A stretch of 64,000 nt of DNA from Anaerolineaceae bacterium. GTDB taxonomy: Bacteria > Chloroflexota > Anaerolineae > Aggregatilineales > Phototrophicaceae. The position numbers and the translations under genes were made by a program. The stretch is taken from NCBI GenBank assembly GCA_020634165.1, contig JACKCF010000003.1, forward strand, positions 124,001 to 188,000. Reading direction: 5' to 3'. The notes beneath the pieces are model-generated. The model was not told where the DNA came from. It saw only the letters and a list, made by a program, of their open reading frames with translations, and searched no databases. This document shows positions 26,052 through 33,423 of the stretch, one piece after another (the first letter of the stretch is position 1; each line of letters begins with the position of its first letter).

Positions 26052-26357
26052 ATGCCTCCGGTTCATATGCTATTTGTTGGGGCCTGGTTTTTACTGGGTA
26101 CCGGCCTTTACGGGCTGATGATCGCTCGCAATGTCTTAAAAGCCGTTATTGCACTCCAGATTATGGTGAAAGCCGCCATGCTGATATTGGTCGTCGCCGG
26201 CGCACAGACAGGCCAGTTGGCCCTGGGCCAGAGCCTGGGCATTACGGTTATCGTGGCCGATACGATGGCGGTCGTCATTGGGCTGGCGATGGCTGTGCGG
26301 CTGAACGCATCGGTTGGGACGCTGGAACTGGACGACATCATCGAGGCGGAGGGCTGA
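26052..26357 (+). CDS. MnhC/NuoK-like subunit (MbhG equivalent)
   Basis: A 101-residue protein with three transmembrane helices, the NuoK/MnhC size. The middle helix begins NVLKAVIALQIMVKAAMLILVV and the third, SLGITVIVADTMAVVIGLAMAV, has the usual polar position. The last residues are acidic. It begins right after the stop of the preceding gene with AAGGAG in that gene's end, so translation is coupled. In complex I-like antiporters this subunit lines the proton path next to the large antiporter subunit encoded by the next gene. Confidence 0.8.
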   Translation: MPPVHMLFVGAWFLLGTGLYGLMIARNVLKAVIALQIMVKAAMLILVVAGAQTGQLALGQSLGITVIVADTMAVVIGLAMAVRLNASVGTLELDDIIEAEG

Positions 26358-26358
26358 T

Positions 26359-27837
26359 ATGACCTGGCTGGCCGGACTGATCGGATTGCCATGCGTCACC
26401 TCGCCGCTGGTATACGTCTTCGGGCATCGGCAGCATGCCCTACGCCGCATTCACGCCCATGATCTGGCGCTGCTGATGCTGGCTTTCGTCTGGATTGCGC
26501 TGTTCTTCGTGATGCAGGCGTTTGCCGCTTCGGAAGTACTCACGGTCGAGTATGGGGCTATCAGCCTGCGCATGGATGGCATCAGCCTGCTGATGATTGT
26601 GCTGACGCTGCTATTGACCACGCTGGTGACGATCTTCTCGCGCAATGATCTGGTCGGCACCGTCGGCGAAGAGAAATTTTATGCGTCACTGCTGCTGCTA
26701 CTGGGGACGGTCATCGGGCTGGTGTGCGCCAATGATCTATTCAATATGTGGGTCTGGTTTGAGGGCATGGCCATCTCGTCCTATCTGATGGTCGCTTATC
26801 ATCGGCAGCGGGAAGATGCCCTGGGTGCCAGCACCAAATATTTTATCCAGACCGTGAGCGGGTCGATTCTGGTGCTGTTCGGCATCGCGCTGGTGCTGAT
26901 GCACAACGGTACGCTCGACCTCGATATGAAAGCTGTCGAGCCATCGCCGCTGCTGATCGTCGCCGGAGCGCTGTTCGTGCTGGGTTTTGGCGTCAAGCTG
27001 GCGCTTTTCCCGAACTATACCTGGCTGCCAGATGCCTATGGCGAAGCGCCGACAGGCGTCAGTGCTCTGCTCTCCGGTGCTGTCACGATGACGGGCCTGA
27101 TTGCGATGATGCGGGCACTCTCGCTCATCATCTGGTCGCCGGAAGCGTGGGGCGGCCTGCTGCTGGTCCTGGGCATGATTAACATCATGGCGGGGACGAT
27201 CCTCGCACTCAGCCAAACCAAAGTGAAGCGCATTCTGGCATATTCTAGTATCGGCCATATTGGTTATGTGGTGCTGGCGATTGGGATTGGCATCAGCGCC
27301 GGATCGATGATGGGGTTGCGCAGCGGTATGCTGCATCTGTTCATTCACGGCATTATGAAGTCGCTGGCGTTCCTGGCATTGGGTGCACTGGCATATGCAG
27401 CCGGCTGCCGTAATGGGGACGCCGCTGATTTCAGTGTGGATGACCTCAAGGGGCTGGCACAGCGCTACCCTGGCGTGACGCTCTCGCTGGCGGCTGCCTG
27501 CCTCAGTTTGGTGGGCATCCCACCGATGGGTGGCTTTGTCTCCAAATTCCAGATTCTGCTGGCTGGTGTTCAACAACCTTCCGTTTGGATTGTTCTGTTG
27601 ATCGTGGTGGCCGCACTATTTTCGGTCGTCGCGTTAGCCTACGTCATGCCCATTATCAATACGGCATACGATATGCAGCCTAGCCCTTCGCGGGAGGCGC
27701 TGCCAGATATTCCACTGTCGATGCGGCTGCCGATCTTCATCCTGGCAATCGCGCTTATTGTGGTCGGGTTGTGGCCGGGCCTGCTGGATAGCATCGTCGA
27801 TCCTGCTGGTGCCGCACTCCTGGCCTTGTTTGGATAA
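26359..27837 (+). CDS. Proton antiporter-type membrane subunit (MnhD/NuoN/MbhH-like)
   Basis: A 492-residue protein with about 14 hydrophobic helices; ATG 26359 lies one base after the preceding stop. Landmarks of the proton-translocating antiporter family are FNMWVWFEGMAISSYLMVAYH (the conserved glutamate of TM5), GVKLALFPNYTWLPDAYGEAPTGVSALLSG (the lysine and the loop common to NuoL/M/N and MrpA/D), LAYSSIGHIGYV, and the late MGGFVSKFQ lysine. It should form the ion-pumping channel of the membrane-bound hydrogenase. It is closest in flavour to MrpD/MbhH, judged by size and motifs. Confidence 0.88.
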   Translation: MTWLAGLIGLPCVTSPLVYVFGHRQHALRRIHAHDLALLMLAFVWIALFFVMQAFAASEVLTVEYGAISLRMDGISLLMIVLTLLLTTLVTIFSRNDLVGTVGEEKFYASLLLLLGTVIGLVCANDLFNMWVWFEGMAISSYLMVAYHRQREDALGASTKYFIQTVSGSILVLFGIALVLMHNGTLDLDMKAVEPSPLLIVAGALFVLGFGVKLALFPNYTWLPDAYGEAPTGVSALLSGAVTMTGLIAMMRALSLIIWSPEAWGGLLLVLGMINIMAGTILALSQTKVKRILAYSSIGHIGYVVLAIGIGISAGSMMGLRSGMLHLFIHGIMKSLAFLALGALAYAAGCRNGDAADFSVDDLKGLAQRYPGVTLSLAAACLSLVGIPPMGGFVSKFQILLAGVQQPSVWIVLLIVVAALFSVVALAYVMPIINTAYDMQPSPSREALPDIPLSMRLPIFILAIALIVVGLWPGLLDSIVDPAGAALLALFG

Positions 27838-27865
27838 ACCGTCACAACATTAGAAAGGTGAGAGC

Positions 27866-28195
27866 ATGACCGTGCTATTCTCACCGCCCATTGCATTCCT
27901 CATTTATGTCCTGCTCGTCGCTGGGTTAGCTGTGATCGGCTGGTTGCTGGCGGGTGACAATCAATCCACATCGGATGACACCACTTACACAACCAGCCTG
28001 TACGCCAGTGGCGAAGCCCCACCCGCAGACGACGACCGTTCGGTGCCTGGTTATCGCCCTTTCTTCCTGATCGCATTGTTTTTCGCGACGCTGCATCTGG
28101 GGGTCATCGTGCTGGCGACCAGCAGCGGATCGCCGATGGCGCTGCTGTTCCTGTTCGGCTTGTTTGTATCGCTGATTGCCCTGATTTTGGGCTGA
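27866..28195 (+). CDS. Small NuoA-like hydrogenase membrane subunit (MbhI equivalent)
   Basis: A 109-residue protein with three hydrophobic segments (about residues 8-28, 68-86, 90-108) separated by a polar, acidic loop. The arrangement of one N-terminal helix, a long cytosolic loop with VPGYRPFF and two C-terminal helices is that of NuoA/Nqo7. The position between the antiporter subunit and the small hydrogenase subunit equals that of mbhI in Pyrococcus-type mbh clusters. The sequence itself is too divergent for a firm family call. It likely helps anchor the peripheral arm. Confidence 0.62.
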   Translation: MTVLFSPPIAFLIYVLLVAGLAVIGWLLAGDNQSTSDDTTYTTSLYASGEAPPADDDRSVPGYRPFFLIALFFATLHLGVIVLATSSGSPMALLFLFGLFVSLIALILG

Positions 28196-28208
28196 GGGAG
28201 AGGGCGAA

Positions 28209-28712
28209 ATGACCAACGGAGCATCACCTCATAAAGAAACGAACCTGTGGCAGAGTGTGCTTGATCGCCTAAAGTTGTGGTCACGGAAGCATTCCCCCTG
28301 GCTGATCCACTTCAACAGTGGGTCGTGCAATGGCTGCGACATTGAAATTCTGGCGACGTTGACGCCGCGCTATGATGCCGAGCGCTTCGGTGTGCAGTTG
28401 CATGGCAGTCCGCGCCACGCTGATATTTTGATCTGTACCGGACCTGTGACACGGCAAGCGCGCGAACGTCTGCTGCGTACCTATGAACAGATGCCAAACC
28501 CAAAGTATGTAATTGCGGTGGGGGCATGTGCCATCACTGGCGGGACCTTCGCCGGATGCTACAACGTCATCGGCCATATTGATGAGGTCATTCCGGTCGA
28601 TGTTTACGTGCCAGGGTGCCCACCACGCCCGGAAGCGATCATTGATGCGCTGGTGATCCTGCTGCAAAAGATGTCCACTAACGGGCCAAAAATTGAGGAG
28701 GCCGTATCATGA
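28209..28712 (+). CDS. Group 4 [NiFe] hydrogenase small subunit (MbhJ/NuoB-like)
   Basis: A 167-residue protein. The proximal 4Fe-4S ligands are seen as NSGSCNGCDIEI (about residues 38-49), VGACAITGG, and VPGCPPRPEAI, the pattern of NuoB, HycG and MbhJ. It passes electrons from the ferredoxin-type clusters to the [NiFe] centre. The N-terminus is polar with no twin-arginine signal, as expected for a cytosol-facing group 4 enzyme. ATG is preceded by GGGAGAGGG. The stop overlaps the next start (ATGA). Confidence 0.9.
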   Translation: MTNGASPHKETNLWQSVLDRLKLWSRKHSPWLIHFNSGSCNGCDIEILATLTPRYDAERFGVQLHGSPRHADILICTGPVTRQARERLLRTYEQMPNPKYVIAVGACAITGGTFAGCYNVIGHIDEVIPVDVYVPGCPPRPEAIIDALVILLQKMSTNGPKIEEAVS

Positions 28713-29167
28713 CGACTGACCGCAATCTGCTCCATGCGCAGTCGATTTTACGCGATCTGGCCACTGACTGGTCACAACCTGCGCCGGAGCGTTATGACGC
28801 GCACGTCCTCCCGCAAAAGTTGGTGGCCACCGTCACAAAGCTGAACCAGGCACGCTGGGGGTATCTGGCGGCTATCACTGGTCTGGACAAAGGACCAGAG
28901 GTGGGCGAATTTGAAGTGCTGTATCACTTCTGTGCTGGGGCGGCGGTACTAACGCTGCGCGTCACGCTCAATCGGGCTTATCCGGTGATTCCGAGTGTGT
29001 GTGCTGTGTTCCCGTATGCCAGCCCCTACGAACGTGAAACGGGCGAGATGCTCGGCATCAGGTTCGATGGCACACCGGATGATAGCTGGTTGTTCCTGCC
29101 GGACGATTGGGAGCCAGAGGTGTTCCCGCTGCGAAAAGATACTGTACTCAATGGGGGTGACGCATGA
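28709..29167 (+). CDS. NuoC-like hydrogenase subunit (MbhK equivalent)
   Basis: A 152-residue soluble protein with the 30-kDa complex I subunit signature in ASPYERETGEMLGIRFDGTPD, where NuoC has the E-R-E-x-x-D-x-x-G-I box. The preceding FEVLYHFCAGAAVLTLRVTLNRAYPVIPSV matches its beta-sheet core. In HycE of E. coli this domain is fused to the large subunit; here it is separate, as in Mbh and Ech-like enzymes. It overlaps both neighbours by ATGA. It scaffolds the large and small subunits. Confidence 0.85.
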   Translation: MTTDRNLLHAQSILRDLATDWSQPAPERYDAHVLPQKLVATVTKLNQARWGYLAAITGLDKGPEVGEFEVLYHFCAGAAVLTLRVTLNRAYPVIPSVCAVFPYASPYERETGEMLGIRFDGTPDDSWLFLPDDWEPEVFPLRKDTVLNGGDA

Positions 29168-30372
29168 CGCCATCGACTGATCGGAAACGCTTTACCGTCC
29201 CAATTGGGCCGCAGCACCCTGCATTAAAAGAGCCGGGGCACTTCGCCTTTGATGTCGACGGCGAAATTGTGCAGTCGGCATCAGTGCGGTTGGGCTATGC
29301 GCATCGCGGCATCGAAAAAGCCACTGAATCGCGAACCTGGGTGCAGAACCTGTATCTGCTGGAGCGCATCTGCGGGATTTGTTCGCATATCCATGCAACG
29401 GCCTACTGCCTGGGCGTGGAAAAACTGGCCGAGGTCGAGGTGCCGCCGCGTGCACAGGCGATTCGTTCGCTGGTGGCTGAACTGGAACGCATCCATAGTC
29501 ATCTGCTGTGGCTGGGCGTCGCGGCCCATGAAGCGGGATTCGATACGCTCTTCATGTATAGCTGGCGCGACCGCGAAACGGTCATGGATATTCTGGAAGC
29601 GCTGACGGGCAACCGCGTTCACTATTCCGCGAATGTGCTCGGCGGTGTGAAATATGATGTTGATGACAAGCAGGCCGCTACAATTCGCGAAGGGTTGGAC
29701 TTCCTCGAAGAACGTACACTGCACTATCTGGAAGTGGTCACGACGGATGGCCTGTTCTTGCAGCGCACACGCGGTATCGGCGTGATGAACCGTGATGAGG
29801 CCGAGCAATCGGGCGTGATTGGGCCAACGGGCCGCGCTTCCGGTGTGCATCGTGATGTACGGATCGACTCGCCTTATACCGCTTATGCCGAACATCCCAT
29901 TTTGCCCGTTTACGAATCCACTGGCGATTTGCTGGCACGATTCATCGTGCGTCTGCGGGAGCAGTTGGCCAGTTTTGAATACATCCGTATGCTGCTGGAT
30001 CATCTGCCCAACAGCCCCCTGACGACCCGCATGCCGCGCCGCGTCAAAGAAGGCGAGGCCATCAGCCGCGTAGAAGCGCCGCGAGGTGAGTTGTTCTACT
30101 TCATCAAGAGCAACGGCGGCGACATGCCAGAACGCATTCACGTACGCACGCCCACTTTGTGCAACATCGCCTCGGTGGCGCAATTGGTCATCGGGCAGCA
30201 TCTGGCGGACGTTCCCATGATTCTGGTCGGCATTGATCCGTGTTTCTCTTGCAATGATCGCACATCGGTCATCAGCCAGGATGGTCAGCGCGACCTGTGG
30301 ACCTGGGATCGGCTGCGGCAGTACGGCATCAATCATTATGGAACGCATTACTCGAAGGACATTCATCGATGA
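29164..30372 (+). CDS. Group 4 membrane-bound [NiFe] hydrogenase large subunit (MbhL-like)
   Basis: A 402-residue catalytic subunit. Both nickel-binding pairs are intact: L1 ERICGICSH (Cys70, Cys73) and L2 IDPCFSCNDR (Cys360, Cys363), so this is a hydrogenase and not NuoD, which lacks them. After the Arg of L2 there are 36 further residues, the removable C-terminal extension that a HycI-type protease cleaves after nickel insertion. Family knowledge assigns such enzymes to proton reduction with ferredoxin electrons, coupled to ion pumping. It overlaps both neighbouring genes by ATGA. The exact subgroup (4d, 4e, 4g) would need phylogeny. Confidence 0.92.
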   Translation: MTPSTDRKRFTVPIGPQHPALKEPGHFAFDVDGEIVQSASVRLGYAHRGIEKATESRTWVQNLYLLERICGICSHIHATAYCLGVEKLAEVEVPPRAQAIRSLVAELERIHSHLLWLGVAAHEAGFDTLFMYSWRDRETVMDILEALTGNRVHYSANVLGGVKYDVDDKQAATIREGLDFLEERTLHYLEVVTTDGLFLQRTRGIGVMNRDEAEQSGVIGPTGRASGVHRDVRIDSPYTAYAEHPILPVYESTGDLLARFIVRLREQLASFEYIRMLLDHLPNSPLTTRMPRRVKEGEAISRVEAPRGELFYFIKSNGGDMPERIHVRTPTLCNIASVAQLVIGQHLADVPMILVGIDPCFSCNDRTSVISQDGQRDLWTWDRLRQYGINHYGTHYSKDIHR

Positions 30373-31292
30373 CGGAATTGCTACAGGTCCTGGTGACGAT
30401 GCTTTTCTTCCCGGCGGGCCTGTTTTTACTGGCGAATGCCATGTTCTACCAGTGGATTGACCGCAAACTGGTGGCCCGCTTGCAGGACCGCGTCGGGCCG
30501 CCCTGGTACCAACCGCTGGCCGATACAGTGAAACTGCTGGCGAACGAAGAAGTGCTGCCGTTCGGCGTCAATAAATGGCTGTTCATTGGCCTGCCGATCA
30601 TTGGTCTGGCGGGAGCACTGACGACCGCACTTTATCTGCCGATTGCGGGTCTACCGCCAGCTTATGGCTTCCCTGGCGATTTGATCGTCACTGTTTATAT
30701 GCTGAGTATGCTGACACTGTGCCTGGGACTGGCCGGGGCCAATACCCGTGACCGCTTCTCGATGGTAGGAGCAACGCGCACACTGACCCAGCTCTTTTCC
30801 TATGAAGCACCGTTTTTGCTGGCGCTGCTGGGTCCGGCATTGGCGGCAGGTAGCTGGCAGCTCAGCGACATCATGGCTTATGCCAGCGGCAACTGGCTGC
30901 TACTCACGCAGCCGATTGGCTTCGTCGTGGTCATCATTGGGCTGATGGGCAAGCTGGAAATCACGCCTTTTGATGCGCCGGAAGCTGAAACGGAAATCGT
31001 CGCAGGTGCACTGACAGAATACAGTGGCCGCGGTCTGGCACTGTTCCGGCTGGGGCAGTGGGTGGAACTGGTCATCGGGCTGACGATGATCGCCGCTTTT
31101 TACCTGGGTGGTATTCATAACCCACTGGATTATGTGATTAAGACGCTGTTCCCGCTGCTCATCATCGCGGGATTGCAGACATTGATGACACGCCTGCGCA
31201 TCGACCAGACGGTTGGCATGTGGTGGCGCTATGGTGCCCTCCTGGCGCTGGTGCAATGGCTGCTGATCTTCCTGATGGGAGGTGGCCAATGA
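30369..31292 (+). CDS. NuoH-like hydrogenase membrane subunit (MbhM equivalent)
   Basis: A 307-residue protein with about eight membrane helices; the ATG at 30369 overlaps the previous stop. Complex I subunit H marks are RKLVARLQDRVGPPWYQPLADTVKLLANEE at residues 28-57 and FDAPEAETEIVAGALTEYSGRGLALF, the charged loop that in NuoH lines the quinone and proton junction. In hydrogenases it connects the peripheral arm to the membrane arm. The acidic residues of that loop are all present. Confidence 0.9.
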   Translation: MTELLQVLVTMLFFPAGLFLLANAMFYQWIDRKLVARLQDRVGPPWYQPLADTVKLLANEEVLPFGVNKWLFIGLPIIGLAGALTTALYLPIAGLPPAYGFPGDLIVTVYMLSMLTLCLGLAGANTRDRFSMVGATRTLTQLFSYEAPFLLALLGPALAAGSWQLSDIMAYASGNWLLLTQPIGFVVVIIGLMGKLEITPFDAPEAETEIVAGALTEYSGRGLALFRLGQWVELVIGLTMIAAFYLGGIHNPLDYVIKTLFPLLIIAGLQTLMTRLRIDQTVGMWWRYGALLALVQWLLIFLMGGGQ

Positions 31293-31705
31293 AGCTCGGA
31301 ACGCTATTCAAAGATGCACTCCACGCCCTGTTCAGCCGAGCAGCGACAGAACCCTACCCTAATCCGCAGCCCAATGAAACGGAACGTCTGCGTGGTCGGC
31401 TGATGTGGGCACCAGAAGGCTGTACGGGTTGTAATCTGTGCGTCAAGGACTGCCCGGCCAATGCGATTGACCTGTTTGTGCTTGATAAGAAAGCCAAGCA
31501 ATTCGTCATGCGCTATGACGTGGGTCGCTGTACGTTCTGTGGGCAGTGTATGCAAAGCTGCCGTTTTGAGTGCTGGCATGCTGCCAATGATGACTGGTCG
31601 CTGGCCGGAACCACCGTCGATGGATTTACTTACTACTATGGAGAAGAAGACGATGTTGAGCGGGTCCTGGCAGAACCCGTTGAAGAACATCCTGTCAAAG
31701 TCTGA
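31289..31705 (+). CDS. NuoI-like 2x[4Fe-4S] ferredoxin subunit (MbhN equivalent)
   Basis: A 138-residue protein starting at ATG 31289 inside the preceding stop, with GGGAGG upstream. Two cluster motifs are seen: CTGCNLCVKDCPANAI and CTFCGQCMQSCRFECW. The second replaces the usual Cys-Pro after the last cysteine with Cys-Arg, a common variation. It is the likely entry point for ferredoxin electrons into the membrane hydrogenase. The C-terminal 40 residues are acidic. The next gene starts within its 3' end. Confidence 0.9.
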   Translation: MKLGTLFKDALHALFSRAATEPYPNPQPNETERLRGRLMWAPEGCTGCNLCVKDCPANAIDLFVLDKKAKQFVMRYDVGRCTFCGQCMQSCRFECWHAANDDWSLAGTTVDGFTYYYGEEDDVERVLAEPVEEHPVKV

Positions 31706-32186
31706 ACGACTGGCGATTGTCGGTATCGGTCGTGAAGAGGCAGGTGACGACGCCGTGGGCGTGATGATCGTCCGCGCGTTGATGGCCGCCTTAGTCCCTA
31801 CAGAACATATTTTGCTGGTTGATGCAGGCATCGCCCCAGAGAACTGTACTGGTGTACTGCGCCCATTTCAACCAGATACCATCCTTCTCATTGATGCTGT
31901 AGCGATGAACGCTGAACCTGGCACGGTTGCGCTGCTTGATTGGGCACAGACGAGCGGTTTCAGTGCATCGACGCATACATTGCCGCTGGCGCTGGTCGCC
32001 CGTTATCTCGCCTCAGAACTTAGTTGTGATTGTCGATTGCTGGGTGTGCAGGTCCAGAACACTCATCAGGACCAGCCCATTTCGCAATCCGTAGCCACAA
32101 GTGCCCGCCTCATCGTGGACCACATCAGCACCGTACTTATGGCAAACAATGCTTATTTTTCAGAAAGGACGCTCTTGAAATGGTAA
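31653..32186 (+). CDS. hycI: Hydrogenase maturation endopeptidase, HycI type
   Basis: A 177-residue M52 protease. LAIVGIGREEAGDDAVGVMIVRAL contains the first nickel-sensing acidic residue and HILLVDAGIAPENCTGVLRPFQPDTILLIDAVAMNAEPG is typical of HycI (VDAG-x-x-PEN, then the second Asp in IDAV). The histidine in STHTLPLALVARYL completes the nickel site. It cleaves the C-terminal tail of the large subunit after metal insertion. The start is either ATG 31653 (after GAGAAGAAG) or ATG 31638; both overlap the ferredoxin gene. It is the only maturation gene in the cluster; hypABCDEF are not in the window. Confidence 0.87.
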   Translation: MLSGSWQNPLKNILSKSERLAIVGIGREEAGDDAVGVMIVRALMAALVPTEHILLVDAGIAPENCTGVLRPFQPDTILLIDAVAMNAEPGTVALLDWAQTSGFSASTHTLPLALVARYLASELSCDCRLLGVQVQNTHQDQPISQSVATSARLIVDHISTVLMANNAYFSERTLLKW

Positions 32187-32881
32187 CGATTACGATTGAT
32201 GGACAGCTCATCGAAGCCGCGGAAGGCGAACGTGTTCTGGAAGTCGCCCGCCGCAATCACATCTTCATACCATCACTTTGCTTTCTGGAAGGACTGACCA
32301 TCAACGGGTCGTGTCGCCTGTGTATGGTAGAGATCGATGGAGGGCGATTGCCGCAGATGGCATGTGCGACGGTGGTGCGCAATGGCATGTCGGTTGTGAC
32401 CAATACCGAAGCCCTGCGGACACAACAGCGCATGCTCTTACAGTTGATCTTCGCATCCGGCCAGCATGTGTGCGCGGTTTGCGAAGCCAATGGCTACTGC
32501 GAACTGCAAGCATTGGCACAGCGACTGGGCATGACGCATATCATGCTGGCACCACGCTGGGAGATGGCGCCGGTTGACCTGAGCCACGAGCGTTACGGCT
32601 ATGACATCAACCGCTGTGTGATGTGCCAGCGCTGCATCCGCGCCTGTGACGAGGTTGAAGGGGCAGGCGTGTGGGCCGTTCGGGGGCATCACAGCGAGGC
32701 ACGCATTCTACCAGGGCTAACGGGCAAGTGGGGGGAAGCTGATGACTGCACCAAATGTGGCAAATGCGTCATGGCCTGTCCAACCGGTGCCCTTTTCGAT
32801 AAGCAGGTAGCCACCGCCGAGATGAAGAAAGACTGCGGCTTGCTCGTCCGCTTAGTAGAACATCGGGAGCGCGTGTTATGA
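32180..32881 (+). CDS. hoxU: HoxU-like iron-sulfur subunit of bidirectional hydrogenase
   Basis: A 233-residue protein beginning at ATG 32180, overlapping the hycI stop. Domain order: N-terminal [2Fe-2S] ferredoxin (cysteines in SLCFLEG, NGSCRLCMVEI and MACATV), the His-Cys type [4Fe-4S] motif GQHVCAVCEANGYC, then two [4Fe-4S] motifs CVMCQRCIRACDE and CTKCGKCVMACP. This is HoxU/NuoG N-terminal architecture. In Hox complexes it wires the diaphorase HoxFE to the hydrogenase HoxYH. No HoxF or HoxE is encoded here, so the electron partner is unknown. Confidence 0.88.
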   Translation: MVTITIDGQLIEAAEGERVLEVARRNHIFIPSLCFLEGLTINGSCRLCMVEIDGGRLPQMACATVVRNGMSVVTNTEALRTQQRMLLQLIFASGQHVCAVCEANGYCELQALAQRLGMTHIMLAPRWEMAPVDLSHERYGYDINRCVMCQRCIRACDEVEGAGVWAVRGHHSEARILPGLTGKWGEADDCTKCGKCVMACPTGALFDKQVATAEMKKDCGLLVRLVEHRERVL

Positions 32882-33411
32882 GCCAAAAACCCACTTTAGC
32901 CACCGTCTGGCTCGATGGCTGTTCTGGCTGCCATATGTCGCTGCTAGACGTCGATGAATTTGTGATTGATCTGGTGGGCCTGGTCGATATTGTCTATGGC
33001 CCACTGGTGGATATGAAAGCATTTCCGGAGATGGTTGACATCACGCTGGTAGAAGGGGCTGTCAGCAGTGAGGATGACCTGCATATGATCCGGCATATTC
33101 GGGAGCATACACGCACCCTGATTGCCTTTGGCGACTGCGCTGTCACGGGCAATATCCCAGCGATGCACAATCGCTTCAATATGGATGACATGCTCCATGA
33201 AATTTACACAACCAAAGCCACGCACACGGGCAAAATGCCAACAGATGGCGTTCCGGCGCTGCTGGCACAGACCACCCCTGTTCATGCTGTCGTTCCAGTT
33301 GAGCTGACGCTGCCGGGCTGCCCACCTCACGTCAGCCTGATTAGCTATGTGCTGACGGAACTGCTGGCTGGCCGCACGCCTGACCTCGTTAATCGTGGGC
33401 ACTTCGGATAG
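32878..33411 (+). CDS. hoxY: HoxY-like [NiFe] hydrogenase small subunit
   Basis: A 177-residue protein without signal peptide. Cluster ligands for the proximal [4Fe-4S] are LDGCSGCHMSLLD (residues 13-25), FGDCAVTGNIP and LPGCPPHVSLI. The order and length match HoxY and other group 3 small subunits, which lack the C-terminal cluster domain of uptake enzymes. Its ATG overlaps the hoxU stop (ATGA) and its stop is 12 bases before hoxH. It is cytosolic and pairs with the following large subunit. Confidence 0.9.
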   Translation: MSQKPTLATVWLDGCSGCHMSLLDVDEFVIDLVGLVDIVYGPLVDMKAFPEMVDITLVEGAVSSEDDLHMIRHIREHTRTLIAFGDCAVTGNIPAMHNRFNMDDMLHEIYTTKATHTGKMPTDGVPALLAQTTPVHAVVPVELTLPGCPPHVSLISYVLTELLAGRTPDLVNRGHFG

Positions 33412-33423
33412 GAGATGATGACA

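Noticed and set aside
26737..27576. Long antisense frame inside the antiporter subunit gene
   Set aside because: Glutamine/histidine/arginine-rich shadow of a hydrophobic protein; not a real protein.
29281..30366. A 361-codon open frame antisense to the group 4 hydrogenase large subunit
   Set aside because: Same reason: it mirrors the codon pattern of the real gene, lies fully inside it, and the translation resembles nothing known.
29164..30372. Interpretation of the 402-residue protein as NuoD of respiratory complex I
   Set aside because: It has both CxxC nickel-binding pairs and a C-terminal cleavable tail, which NuoD lacks.
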